Shown: one piece after another, positions 8,522 to 16,179 of the stretch | Numbering within the stretch: the stretch's first letter is position 1 | Layout of the letters: every line of letters begins with the position of its first letter | NCBI GenBank assembly: GCA_947498935.1 | Contig: CANMMM010000017.1 | Location: 48,331 to 112,330, forward strand | Length of the DNA stretch: 64,000 nt | Reading direction: 5' to 3' | Origin: an uncultured Aquimarina sp. | GTDB taxonomy: Bacteria > Bacteroidota > Bacteroidia > Flavobacteriales > Flavobacteriaceae | Position numbers and translations under genes: made by a program | Notes under the pieces: model-generated | Told to the model about the DNA's origin: nothing | Seen by the model: only the letters and a program-made list of their open reading frames with translations | Database searches by the model: none

Positions 8522-9238
8522 ATGAAAATTAATTTATCAATTATAGCATTATCGCTAACTGCTTGTCATTCTTTAAAAGTAAGCAAAATACCATCAACAG
8601 AAAACAACATTAAAACTTCTATAATGAGCAATAGGCATACCTTGGAACTTAAAAAAGGGGAGTTATTCCTTATTGCAATAGCCGATCAAAAGGAAGGGAA
8701 AGAAGCATTATTGCAAGAGTATTTTGGAACTATTATGCCTTCGGCCATGAAGAATGGTTTCACTCCTCTTGGTCAACTACATATAGATAATATCGTTCAA
8801 GCCAACAATTTTAGGCCCAATAACTTTATAGGTCTTTTTAAATGGCCAAACATGGAATCTATTCAAGCTTTTATGGCAGATTTTTCTCCTAAACAATTAA
8901 AAGAATTGAGAACACCGATTTGGAACGAGTTTAAAGCTCACATGATTGCATTACAAGAAGATAAAAAAATTGATATCAATGAACGTAAATTATACGAAGT
9001 TAAAACACTGTGGACTAAAGAAATGGTTGGAATAAATTCTATTACTCAAAATGGAGGTCGAGTTATAGTAAACCAAGCGATTGCAGGATATGAAGATCTA
9101 AAAGGAAATGAAGCTCCAAATCAAGTATTAATTATAGAGTGGAAGGATAAAAAAAGTGCAGATATATTTAAAAAAATGAATACATTAAAATATATAAAAG
9201 AAGAAGCTTTTTATACACATTTTACATTATTCCCATAG
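8522..9238 (+). CDS. Lipoprotein with duplicated DUF1330-like fold (putative)
   Basis: A 238-residue protein with a short signal peptide and lipobox LTAC (Cys15), so it is predicted to be membrane-anchored. Two halves look alike: each has a beta strand ending in a hydrophobic-Trp segment followed by a helix (FIGLFKWPNMESIQAF near residue 100 and VLIIEWKDKKSADIF near 205). This resembles a dimeric alpha/beta-barrel fold such as DUF1330 present twice. The resemblance is by eye and the fold is inferred. It is the last gene of the TetR-controlled unit and is followed by a hairpin terminator. The function could be sensing or binding of a small molecule also recognised by the regulator, but this is unproven. 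Confidence 0.75.
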   Translation: MKINLSIIALSLTACHSLKVSKIPSTENNIKTSIMSNRHTLELKKGELFLIAIADQKEGKEALLQEYFGTIMPSAMKNGFTPLGQLHIDNIVQANNFRPNNFIGLFKWPNMESIQAFMADFSPKQLKELRTPIWNEFKAHMIALQEDKKIDINERKLYEVKTLWTKEMVGINSITQNGGRVIVNQAIAGYEDLKGNEAPNQVLIIEWKDKKSADIFKKMNTLKYIKEEAFYTHFTLFP

Positions 9239-9289
9239 ATAAAATTATCGATTATTATAGTGTATGAATAGTGTGTTGCAACAATGTAT

Positions 9290-9335
9290 AAAAGTAATGG
9301 CGGTTTGAATTAACACCCACACCGCTATTACTTTT
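9290..9335 (+). terminator. Terminator of the TetR-controlled operon
   Basis: AAAAGTAATGGCGGT (9290-9304) pairs with ACCGCTATTACTTTT (9321-9335), a 15-bp stem with one G-T pair and a 16-base loop, 51 bases after the lipoprotein stop. Confidence 0.7.
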
Positions 9336-9706
9336 AATGAAGAATATAGTTGTCAGAAAGTAAATACTTTTTATACGTTATTACTCCAGAGATTAGTTAG
9401 ATGTAATTCATTCTGATCGTCATTAGGCAAATTTTAATGATTAGATATGTGTTTATAGGGCTAGCCTTTAGATTGCTATCAAGACAAAGCCTCAATAGAT
9501 TACGAGACGTACTAGATATAGAATGGATAAAATAATTACAGATTACCACCCCTAACTGAATATAACGATCTCATTATCTTAGTTTTTTTGTACTGACTCA
9601 TTCCTGATGAGCTGCTATTATACACGTTTTAGAAAGTATAATAGTGGTTACATACCATGCGAATACTTTGTTATTGGTAAACGTTTTTTTATTTCGTTTT
9701 TTATTT
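9336..9706. other. Gene-free stretch before the restriction-modification pair
   Basis: No convincing gene. A 32-codon open frame at 9437-9535 (MIRYVFIGLAF...) has no visible promoter or signal and is probably chance. No copy of repeat A or B is present, unlike most other long gaps in the window. Confidence 0.4.
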
Positions 9707-9714
9707 TAAATTTG
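9707..9714 (+). promoter_or_regulatory. -7 box of the methyltransferase gene
   Basis: TAAATTTG is a perfect TAnnTTTG box 25 bases before the ATG at 9740, following a long T-rich tract. The methyltransferase's own HTH domain may act here; no clear operator repeat is visible. Confidence 0.5.
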
Positions 9715-9739
9715 TAACCAATGTATAAGGTTGTGTAAT

Positions 9740-11011
9740 ATGGTTATAAAAGACTATTATTCGCTTTCAGAAGCGGCAAAAGTATTAGGTAAAAGTAAAG
9801 AAACTTTACGAAGATGGGATAGAGATGGCAAGTTAGATGCTGTTCGAGAGCCAGTGAGTAATTATAGGGTTTATAGAAAAGAAGATATTCATTCCTTAAT
9901 AGAACCTTTGCTAACAGAAATAGATAATAATATTGATAATGTTGAAACCCCATTGAAAAGTTATAGTGTTTTAGAATTATTTGCAGGTGCAGGAGGTCTA
10001 GCAATTGGTTTAGAACAATCAGGAATAAAATGCGTAGCATTAAATGAAATTGATAAATGGGCTTGTAAAACTTTAAGAGAAAATAGGCCCACTTGGAATG
10101 TGTTAGAAGGCGATATTAAGGGGTTTGATTTTACAGAATATAAAAATCAAGTAGAAATAGTTACTGGGGGTTTTCCTTGTCAAGCTTTTAGTTACGCTGG
10201 AAAAAAATTGGGCTTAGAAGATGCTCGTGGAACTTTGTTTTACGAGTTTGCAAGAGTAGTAAAAGAAGTTAATCCATTGATTTGCGTTGGTGAAAATGTT
10301 AAAGGCCTGCTTTCTCACGATAAAGGAAAAACATTGGAAGGAATGATTTCTATTCTAGATGAAATTGGTTATAGTGTTGTTCCTATTAAGGTTTTGAAAG
10401 CAATTAACTATAAAGTTCCTCAAAAAAGAGAACGTTTAATTTTGGTAGGAATAAGAAAGGATATTGATGTTAAATATGAATATCCAACGCCATATAATGT
10501 CATTTATAATTTGTCTGATGCTCTTAAAAAAGGAGATTTGTATGATACAGATGTTCCTAAATCTAAAGGTTCTACATATCCTGAACATAAAAAACAAGTT
10601 TTGGATTTAGTTCCTCCTAAAGGATATTGGAGAGATTTACCAATTGATATACAAAAAAAATACATGGGTAAGAGTTTCTATTTAGGAGGAGGAAAAACAG
10701 GTATGGCTAGAAGAATTGGATGGGATGAACCTAGTTTAACCCTAACTTGTAGTCCCGCACAAAAACAAACAGAAAGATGTCATCCTGATGAAACTCGTCC
10801 ATTTACAGTTAGGGAATATGCTAGAATACAAACATTTCCTGATAATTGGGAGTTTTCAGGTTCTGTCTCCCAGCAATATAAACAAATTGGGAATGCTGTT
10901 CCCTGTAACTTGGGTAAAGAGTTAGGGTATTCTATTATTAAGTTTCTGAATAGTGTTTATTTAAAGTCAAAAAAATCTGATTCTTCTATCTCTTTTGCTA
11001 AAGAGTTATAA
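9740..11011 (+). CDS. DNA (cytosine-5) methyltransferase with N-terminal MerR-type HTH
   Basis: The modification enzyme of a type II system: it methylates C5 of cytosine in the site cut by the neighbouring nuclease. The N-terminal 50 residues form a MerR/excisionase-type helix-turn-helix (SLSEAAKVLGKSKETLRRWD). The catalytic domain follows: motif I LELFAGAGGLAIGL, motif IV GGFPCQAFS with catalytic Cys147, motif VI GENVKGL, motif VIII QKRERLILVG, a target-recognition region, and motifs IX-X RPFTVREYARIQTFPDNW and QIGNAVP. Length is 423 residues from the ATG at 9740; a TTG three codons upstream is less likely. The HTH could repress its own gene, a control role played by separate C proteins in other systems. 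The 3' end overlaps the convergent nuclease gene by 55 bases. Confidence 0.95.
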   Translation: MVIKDYYSLSEAAKVLGKSKETLRRWDRDGKLDAVREPVSNYRVYRKEDIHSLIEPLLTEIDNNIDNVETPLKSYSVLELFAGAGGLAIGLEQSGIKCVALNEIDKWACKTLRENRPTWNVLEGDIKGFDFTEYKNQVEIVTGGFPCQAFSYAGKKLGLEDARGTLFYEFARVVKEVNPLICVGENVKGLLSHDKGKTLEGMISILDEIGYSVVPIKVLKAINYKVPQKRERLILVGIRKDIDVKYEYPTPYNVIYNLSDALKKGDLYDTDVPKSKGSTYPEHKKQVLDLVPPKGYWRDLPIDIQKKYMGKSFYLGGGKTGMARRIGWDEPSLTLTCSPAQKQTERCHPDETRPFTVREYARIQTFPDNWEFSGSVSQQYKQIGNAVPCNLGKELGYSIIKFLNSVYLKSKKSDSSISFAKEL

Positions 11012-11667
11012 CCCTTTTTGAAGAAATCTTCTGTGTCTAGATTTAAAATCATTTGGTCAAGATTTGAAACGAGTTTATTGTAAAAATCTGGAAATCCAGT
11101 TAGTCTATGCCAAAACTCTTCACCAATTATTACTGGGAATTGTTTATCTATTTTTTGATAGTGTTGGCTTAATTGGTCTTCTTCTCCATACAGAACTCCT
11201 AAAATCAAATCAGAATTATTAAGTTTAATTGAATTTGTTCGTGCCAAATTTGTTACAGTTGTAAATTTTTTCAATAAAGGGTTTACGTCTTCTGAATTGA
11301 TTGTATTAGGTCCTGATTTGAGTTGACACCATTTTTTTCGATTATCAATTTTATCTATGAATTCTATATCCATACCCTTTATAAGTGAACCTTGTGCAAG
11401 TCCAAGTTCTACAAACATATTTTGAATTCGTGTTCCAAAAGAAGTATTTATAGAGGTTCCTAGAATTCTAGGGTAATAAAGAGCTTTAGCTATTCCAATT
11501 GGCGTAAAATTGTTTTCCAGTATTTTAGATAAATACTTTACAATAATTGGATTGATTTTGTATGATTTAAGTTTCGAGTGTGTTTTTAAAGAGCTAGCTT
11601 TGTGATTTTCAAAAATTTTCTCTTTAAAATATTCTGTAATTATATCTAAAAGGTCACTTTTATTCAT
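10957..11667 (-). CDS. Type II restriction endonuclease, PmeII-like
   Basis: The presumed restriction partner of the adjacent methyltransferase. The 236-residue protein resembles PmeII-type nucleases from memory of that family: the block KALYYPRILGTSINTSFGTR (residues 61-80) and the segment GMDIEFID then CQLKSGPNTIN. A PD-(D/E)XK-like site is visible as Asp100/Glu102 and Gln115-x-Lys117. The recognition sequence cannot be read from the protein. The gene runs opposite to the methyltransferase and the two 3' ends overlap (10957-11011). It is AT-rich like its partner, consistent with horizontal transfer. A TATATTTG box ends four bases before the ATG, suggesting an almost leaderless message. The nuclease identity relies on family resemblance and neighbourhood. 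Confidence 0.85.
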   Translation of the reverse strand: MNKSDLLDIITEYFKEKIFENHKASSLKTHSKLKSYKINPIIVKYLSKILENNFTPIGIAKALYYPRILGTSINTSFGTRIQNMFVELGLAQGSLIKGMDIEFIDKIDNRKKWCQLKSGPNTINSEDVNPLLKKFTTVTNLARTNSIKLNNSDLILGVLYGEEDQLSQHYQKIDKQFPVIIGEEFWHRLTGFPDFYNKLVSNLDQMILNLDTEDFFKKGYNSLAKEIEESDFFDFK

Positions 11668-11671
11668 ATTT

Positions 11672-11679
11672 CAAATATA
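11672..11679 (-). promoter_or_regulatory. -7 box of the restriction endonuclease gene
   Basis: On the minus strand TATATTTG matches TAnnTTTG perfectly and is separated from the ATG at 11667 by only AAAT. Transcription would begin at or next to the start codon. Confidence 0.5.
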
Positions 11680-11770
11680 AACTTTATATTTTCCCTGAAA
11701 TATGTAATTTTCTTAAATGTGTGCCAATAGTTTTTGGTTATAAATGCGATTAGTACTTGAACCCTTTTTT

Positions 11771-11801
11771 CGCTGAAATCAAAAGAAGTGTAAACCACTT
11801 C
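11771..11801. repeat. Repeat B terminal fragment
   Basis: CGCTGAAATCAAAAG followed by AAGTGTAAACCACTTC is one end of a family B element, ending 33 bases before the ACT-domain gene. The other end is not recognisable, so the copy is truncated or decayed. Confidence 0.65.
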
Positions 11802-11833
11802 ATCATTGCCTTATCAATAAAAAACAATCAAAA

Positions 11834-12232
11834 ATGACTGGAGAAAAAAACTTATCGACCTTATTAAAAGGAATGACTCCTATACTTCATCAAGGAGCAT
11901 ATGTCTTTTGTACACTACAGGATAGTAGTAAAATCAAGCGAAAAGAGGCTATTTGTGAGTTTCATGAGCAGGAAGGCACTACAGTGGTTATAGAAAAACA
12001 AAAGGCAGATGTGTTAGGTTTAGAATATGAGTATATCGCTGCTTGGATCACGCTTACCATTCATTCTTCGCTTGAAGCAGTGGGATTAACAGCTAGATTT
12101 TCTACTGCATTGGCAGCATCTAATATAAGTTGTAATGTCATCGCAGGATATTATCATGACCATATTTTTGTAGATAAAAAAGATGCTACAAAAGCGATGG
12201 AAGTACTTACTAAATTATCCAAAGAAGCATAA
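11834..12232 (+). CDS. ACT domain-containing protein (DUF2241-like)
   Basis: A 132-residue cytoplasmic protein of the small ACT-domain family that was long listed as DUF2241. The first half has the pattern MTPILHQGAYVFCTL typical of the family, and the second half is a ferredoxin-like ACT domain (WITLTIHSSLEAVGLTARFS to IFVDKKDATKAMEVL). ACT domains usually bind amino acids or similar ligands; no partner enzyme is fused, so the role is unknown. It stands alone between the restriction system and a small lipoprotein, with a repeat B end just upstream. The ATG at 11834 follows an A-rich leader. Confidence 0.85.
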   Translation: MTGEKNLSTLLKGMTPILHQGAYVFCTLQDSSKIKRKEAICEFHEQEGTTVVIEKQKADVLGLEYEYIAAWITLTIHSSLEAVGLTARFSTALAASNISCNVIAGYYHDHIFVDKKDATKAMEVLTKLSKEA

Positions 12233-12307
12233 CACAGTAAGCGATGAATACATAGGTATATGTAGCTTACTAATGAATTGGTGTATATCTTTTTAGGTAT
12301 TGAAATT

Positions 12308-12390
12308 GAAGTAATTTAAACTTTTGCGATTGTATATAAACTTCTCAAATGGGACTATTTTTGAGTTTCATAACGCTACTGTACCATAAA
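12308..12390. repeat. Degenerate repeat B remnant
   Basis: TTGAAGTAATTTAAAC, then a TATATAAAC block and TTTTTGAGTTTCATAACGCTACTG, follow the family B order but with many changes. It occupies part of the 314-base gap between the ACT gene and the lipoprotein gene; nothing else is seen in that gap. Confidence 0.6.
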
Positions 12391-12546
12391 AAGAGGGTGT
12401 AAAATAGATTTATTAGGTTTTTGCGGATTATTCCCTTATTTTTAAGTAGGGAGTTATGCGCTTTTCATAGATGAGTGAGCAGGATGCTGTTTTGTGTAAC
12501 CTACTTCTAGTGTGTATAGCGCGATTGATTGTGTAAAAAAGAACCT

Positions 12547-12858
12547 ATGAAAAAAGTATTCATTTTATTAGTGCTAATGATCAGCTGTAAGGCGGCTCGG
12601 CAATCTACCATCATTCCAGAGGATTATAAAAAGCTGGAAGGGGGGTGTGCTAAGCTTTCTTTTTTTGAAACGTATTTGTCTACTATAAAACAGCAATTGA
12701 CTCATCCGGTGATGTTTAAGGAGTTACTTATCGATATAGAAAAAGAAACGAATACAAAGGCTACAGTGATTAAAGAGATGGAAGCGATCTATTATACGTC
12801 TAATAGTGATATTAGAAAGGATCTCAAAAGATGGAAAACTACTTGTGGAGGGAAATAG
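12547..12858 (+). CDS. Small lipoprotein of unknown function
   Basis: A 103-residue protein beginning MKKVFILLVLMISC; Cys14 follows a lipobox-like MIS, so it is probably a lipoprotein. The remainder is helical and charged, with two further cysteines (in GGCAKLS and near the C-terminus in TTCGGK) that could form a disulphide. No family is recognised. The frame opens six codons earlier at a TTG, but the ATG at 12547 sits directly before the signal peptide. It is a single gene followed by repeat A2. Confidence 0.7.
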   Translation: MKKVFILLVLMISCKAARQSTIIPEDYKKLEGGCAKLSFFETYLSTIKQQLTHPVMFKELLIDIEKETNTKATVIKEMEAIYYTSNSDIRKDLKRWKTTCGGK

Positions 12859-12963
12859 TATGATTTGTTTTCGTTGAAATCAAAGAGTTAAGATGAGTAC
12901 GTTACTTCATTAAAAATAAATTCGGGGTTTAGTACAGCTTTTTTTGGGGGATACGAGTTCCTT

Positions 12964-13052
12964 GCGTTAGGGATAGCAGTGGAAATCCCACAGCCCGACG
13001 ATAGGAGGTGCGAGGAATTGGAACGGATAGCCCGACCCCTGTGGTAACGCCC
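12964..13052 (+). repeat. Repeat family A, copy A2
   Basis: An 89-bp copy running GCGTTAGGG to TAACGCCC (plus-form), inverted relative to A1. It marks the right edge of the accessory segment. Blocks AGCCCGAC and GGATAGC each occur twice inside it. Confidence 0.93.
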
Positions 13053-13132
13053 AAAATAACTACATACGCATGCAAAAAATACGATCTTATTTTTATATAT
13101 GTGGCATAGTAAACTAACATAGATTCTTTCTG

Positions 13133-13140
13133 TACCTTTG
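13133..13140 (+). promoter_or_regulatory. -7 box of the glycosyltransferase gene
   Basis: TACCTTTG is a perfect TAnnTTTG box followed by CGGC and then the ATG, giving a leader of a few bases at most. The arrangement TAnnTTTGCnnnATG recurs in Bacteroidota. Confidence 0.55.
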
Positions 13141-13144
13141 CGGC

Positions 13145-14143
13145 ATGAAGCTAGACTATTCTTTTATTATACCTGTTTATAACCGACCTCAGGAAATTGA
13201 TGAGCTATTACATAGTATGGTGGCTATGCAGTTTGATGCTGCCTATGAAATCGTGATTGTAGAGGATGGTTCTACAGATACGGCAGCGGCGGTGATCGAG
13301 AAGTATACGGAGCAATTACAGATCAGTTACTACCAGAAAGAAAATACAGGACCTGGGGATTCTAGGAATTATGGAATGCGTAAGGCAAAGGGAACGTATT
13401 TTTTAGTACTGGATAGTGATGTGTTATTGCCTATGGATTATTTGCAGGCTGTAGATCGTTTTTTGTCTGCTAGTTTTGTACACTGTTTTGGCGGGCCTGA
13501 TGGGGCTCATGAGGATTTTACGGATTTGCAAAAGGCGATTAGCTTTAGCATGACATCCTATTTGACTACCGGTGGGATACGTGGTAAAAAAAGCAGGCTA
13601 GGAAAGTTTCAGCCTCGTAGTTTTAATATGGGGATTTCGAAAGAGGCGTTTGAGGCGTCTGGTGGATTTGGAGATATACACCCTGGCGAAGATCCTGACC
13701 TGACGATTCGATTGTGGAAATTGGGGTATGATACGGCATTGATACCCGATGCGGTCGTATTTCATAAACGTAGAATCTCATGGCATAAATTTTATGTACA
13801 GGTGCATAAATTTGGATTGGTACGTCCGATTCTAAATGCTTGGCATCCTGATACGGCTAAAATAACGTATTGGTTTCCTACAGCTTTTGTGATCTATACG
13901 CTATTCTCGATCGTAGCATTGGGATTGGGAAGTTGGTTATTTATAGGAGGATGGTTGGTGTATATGTGCTTGATCTTGGTCAGCGCGATGCTATATACCC
14001 GCAGTATACGAATTGGGGTGCAATCATTAGTTGCGGTACTGGTACAGTTTTATGGCTATGGAAAAGGGTTTTTGACATCGTATTATTATATCCACTTTCT
14101 TAATAGAGACCCGCGGAAGCAGTTTGTAAAGCTGTTTTTTTAG
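13145..14143 (+). CDS. Family 2 glycosyltransferase, membrane-anchored
   Basis: A 332-residue GT2 enzyme that transfers a sugar from a nucleotide-sugar donor. The N-terminus SFIIPVYNRP and VIVEDGSTD are the GT-A nucleotide-binding motifs, LDSDVLLP contains the DxD metal site near residues 96-98, and GGFGDIHPGEDPDL is the acceptor/ED region. Two hydrophobic segments near residues 240-280 should anchor it in the inner membrane with the catalytic domain in the cytoplasm. It is immediately followed by a YbbR-like protein and coaE. The acceptor is unknown: lipid, glycan or protein. The ATG at 13145 lies right after a TACCTTTG box. Confidence 0.92.
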   Translation: MKLDYSFIIPVYNRPQEIDELLHSMVAMQFDAAYEIVIVEDGSTDTAAAVIEKYTEQLQISYYQKENTGPGDSRNYGMRKAKGTYFLVLDSDVLLPMDYLQAVDRFLSASFVHCFGGPDGAHEDFTDLQKAISFSMTSYLTTGGIRGKKSRLGKFQPRSFNMGISKEAFEASGGFGDIHPGEDPDLTIRLWKLGYDTALIPDAVVFHKRRISWHKFYVQVHKFGLVRPILNAWHPDTAKITYWFPTAFVIYTLFSIVALGLGSWLFIGGWLVYMCLILVSAMLYTRSIRIGVQSLVAVLVQFYGYGKGFLTSYYYIHFLNRDPRKQFVKLFF

Positions 14144-14148
14144 GCATT

Positions 14149-14221
14149 GAAGTGGTATAAACTTTTTATAATTTGCTGTACAATGATTTTTGCACTTAAA
14201 TTTTGTAATTTTTGAGTTCTC
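14149..14221. repeat. Repeat family B, left-half copy
   Basis: GAAGTGGTATAAAC, then TTTGCTGTACAATGATTTTTGCACTTAAATTTTG and TTTTTGAGTTC. Only the left half of the element is present, six bases after the glycosyltransferase stop. Confidence 0.8.
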
Positions 14222-14277
14222 GGGTGATGGTGTATAAAAGAAAAAGCATCATTTCATTACTAATCTTCTGATCGCTT

Positions 14278-15252
14278 ATGAAAAAAGCTATACAACAAAA
14301 GTTTTCGCTGAAACGGACGAATGTAAAAACGTTTTTGTTTTTTTTAGGGTTTACTTCGCTCTTATGGTTGTTTACACAGTTTTCTAAAAAATACACCCAA
14401 GAGGTGGCTGTACGGATTGAGTACACGAATATTCCTACGGATCGCTTGCTGGATGCAGCGAGTGATGATACGATACGAATGACATTGCATGGTAATGGTT
14501 TTCGATTGATGACGTATCAATGGACGAGTCCTGCTTTAGTATTTGATATGCAAAAAGCGAGTAGGGTACGAGAGCCCAATTATTTTTTTGGATTGGATCA
14601 GAAAGATCAGTTATTACTAAATAAACTTAATTTTGATGGAAAGATTTTAGCGATCGAAAAAGATACTTTGTGGGCGCATGTAGATACGAAATTAGAGAAA
14701 AAGGTAAAGGTACGATTGCAATCTACACTGACCTATGCTGCTGGGTATGGAAGTGATTATGGGGTGGTGCTTTCGGAGGATTCTGTAAGGGTAAGTGGTC
14801 CTAAGCGCATTGTAGATACCTTGCAATTCGTGACTACAGAAATACTGCAATTAGAGGAATTGAATGCGAATCAGGATACGGAATTAGCATTGGAAAAATC
14901 GACATTGCCTGATGGGGTAGTGCTACAACGCGATAAGGTATATGCGCGGATAGAGGTTAGTAAATTTACAGAAGGAAGTCAAGAAATACCGATTACGCTG
15001 ATCAATGTGCCTGCGGATAAAGAGGTTAAGATTTTTCCGAAGGTAGTGACTGTGGTATATCGAGTGGCATTGCAGCGCTATCATGAGATTACTCCTAGAG
15101 ATTTTAGGGTTATTGCTGATTATAAAAAGGGATCAGAAAACAGTGCGTACCTGATATTAGAATTAAAGGATCAGCCTACCGCTATTCATGATGTGCGCTT
15201 GCAAGAGAAACAGGTGCAGTTTATTATTGTGGATCGTTTACAACAGGAATAA
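14278..15252 (+). CDS. YbbR-like domain protein (CdaR family)
   Basis: A 324-residue protein with one N-terminal transmembrane helix (TFLFFLGFTSLLWLFTQFS, residues 19-37) and an extracytoplasmic part of repeated YbbR-like beta domains (for example VRVSGPKRIVDTLQFV and the ITLINVPADKEVKIFPKVVTV block). In Firmicutes CdaR regulates a diadenylate cyclase, but no such cyclase is adjacent here, so that role is not assumed. The gene lies directly upstream of coaE, a common arrangement in Flavobacteriaceae. The ATG at 14278 is in front of a basic stretch before the membrane helix, as expected for an inner-membrane signal anchor. Confidence 0.85.
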   Translation: MKKAIQQKFSLKRTNVKTFLFFLGFTSLLWLFTQFSKKYTQEVAVRIEYTNIPTDRLLDAASDDTIRMTLHGNGFRLMTYQWTSPALVFDMQKASRVREPNYFFGLDQKDQLLLNKLNFDGKILAIEKDTLWAHVDTKLEKKVKVRLQSTLTYAAGYGSDYGVVLSEDSVRVSGPKRIVDTLQFVTTEILQLEELNANQDTELALEKSTLPDGVVLQRDKVYARIEVSKFTEGSQEIPITLINVPADKEVKIFPKVVTVVYRVALQRYHEITPRDFRVIADYKKGSENSAYLILELKDQPTAIHDVRLQEKQVQFIIVDRLQQE

Positions 15253-15277
15253 TGGTACTGTAGGTTTTTTTGACGAT

Positions 15278-15409
15278 GAAATGATGTACACTTCTTTCAA
15301 TTAGCTATAAAAACTATTTTTGGTATTCGAATTCTGAGAGTTTTTTAGTGTGGCTATGCAATGAAAAAATCATTGTTTTTTGCGGAAATTAAGAAAGTGT
15401 AAACTAACG
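15278..15409. repeat. Degenerate repeat B copy
   Basis: Starts GATGAAATGATGTACACTTC, contains AGCTATAAAAACTATTTTTGG and TGTGGCTATGCAATGAAAAAATCA, and ends AAGTGTAAACTAACG. Order and spacing follow family B across about 130 bp but the termini have diverged. It separates the YbbR-like gene from coaE. Confidence 0.7.
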
Positions 15410-15515
15410 CTATTTCTATAGCGTATGAACATATTAAAATATACACGAACAATAGTTACTTTCATTCACTAGAAATGGTGACTTGATATTCATTATTATA
15501 CATAATCATATATAT

Positions 15516-16094
15516 ATGAAAATAGTAGGATTAACAGGGGGGATTGGTAGTGGAAAAACCACTGTAGGAAAGTTGTTTATGGAGCTAGGAATTCCCGTGT
15601 ATATAGCAGATATAGAGGCTAAAACATTAATGAATGAAGCAGAAGACTTGCGCGGGGCTATTATCAGATTATTAGGAGAGGGAGCTTATGAACAAGGGGT
15701 GTTACAACGGCAGTATGTGGCGTCTAAGGTGTTTACTGATAAGGGGTTGCTGTCTCAATTGAATGCTATTGTGCACCCAGCTGTGGCTACACATTTTAGA
15801 AAGTGGTGTGAGGCACAGGAGGCTCCTTATGTACTGAAAGAAGCTGCGATTCTTTTTGAAAATGAGGGGTATAAAGCATGTGATTCTACCATCTTGGTAA
15901 CGGCACCCCAAGAAACTCGAATTCTACGTGTACAAAAACGTGATGGAAGTACGAGAAAAGAGGTTTTAGATCGAATTAAAAACCAATGGAGTGACGAAAG
16001 AAAGCAAGTATTGGCGGATTTCGTAATAAATAATGAGGATTTATTAAAAACAAAGCAATTTGTTAAAGAAATCCATAAAAAAATAATATCATAA
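15516..16094 (+). CDS. coaE: Dephospho-CoA kinase
   Basis: CoaE phosphorylates the ribose 3'-OH of dephospho-CoA, the final step in coenzyme A synthesis. The 192-residue product begins MKIVGLTGGIGSGKTT, with the P-loop GGIGSGKT at residues 8-15, and shows the family motifs DIEAK near residue 33, LNAIVHPAV and LKEAAILFE. The upstream in-frame ATG at 15483 would add 11 hydrophobic residues that are not part of the family, so 15516 is chosen. It follows the YbbR-like gene and precedes the rprXY pair. Confidence 0.95.
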   Translation: MKIVGLTGGIGSGKTTVGKLFMELGIPVYIADIEAKTLMNEAEDLRGAIIRLLGEGAYEQGVLQRQYVASKVFTDKGLLSQLNAIVHPAVATHFRKWCEAQEAPYVLKEAAILFENEGYKACDSTILVTAPQETRILRVQKRDGSTRKEVLDRIKNQWSDERKQVLADFVINNEDLLKTKQFVKEIHKKIIS

Positions 16095-16166
16095 CTGCTT
16101 TGTTTTAAGGATATTTCATTTTGTTAACATTTGGTTAAAGCCGAAAGTAGCTAAATGTTAAAGTCT

Positions 16167-16174
16167 TACTTTTG
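16167..16174 (+). promoter_or_regulatory. -7 box of the sensor kinase gene
   Basis: TACTTTTG matches TAnnTTTG and ends five bases before the kinase ATG at 16180, again implying an almost leaderless transcript. Confidence 0.5.
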
Positions 16175-16179
16175 ACCCT

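Noticed and set aside
9437..9535. A 32-codon frame in the gap before the methyltransferase
   Set aside because: No promoter, no recognisable peptide type, and short enough to be chance.
12929..13120. A 63-codon minus-strand frame
   Set aside because: It is repeat A2 read as protein.
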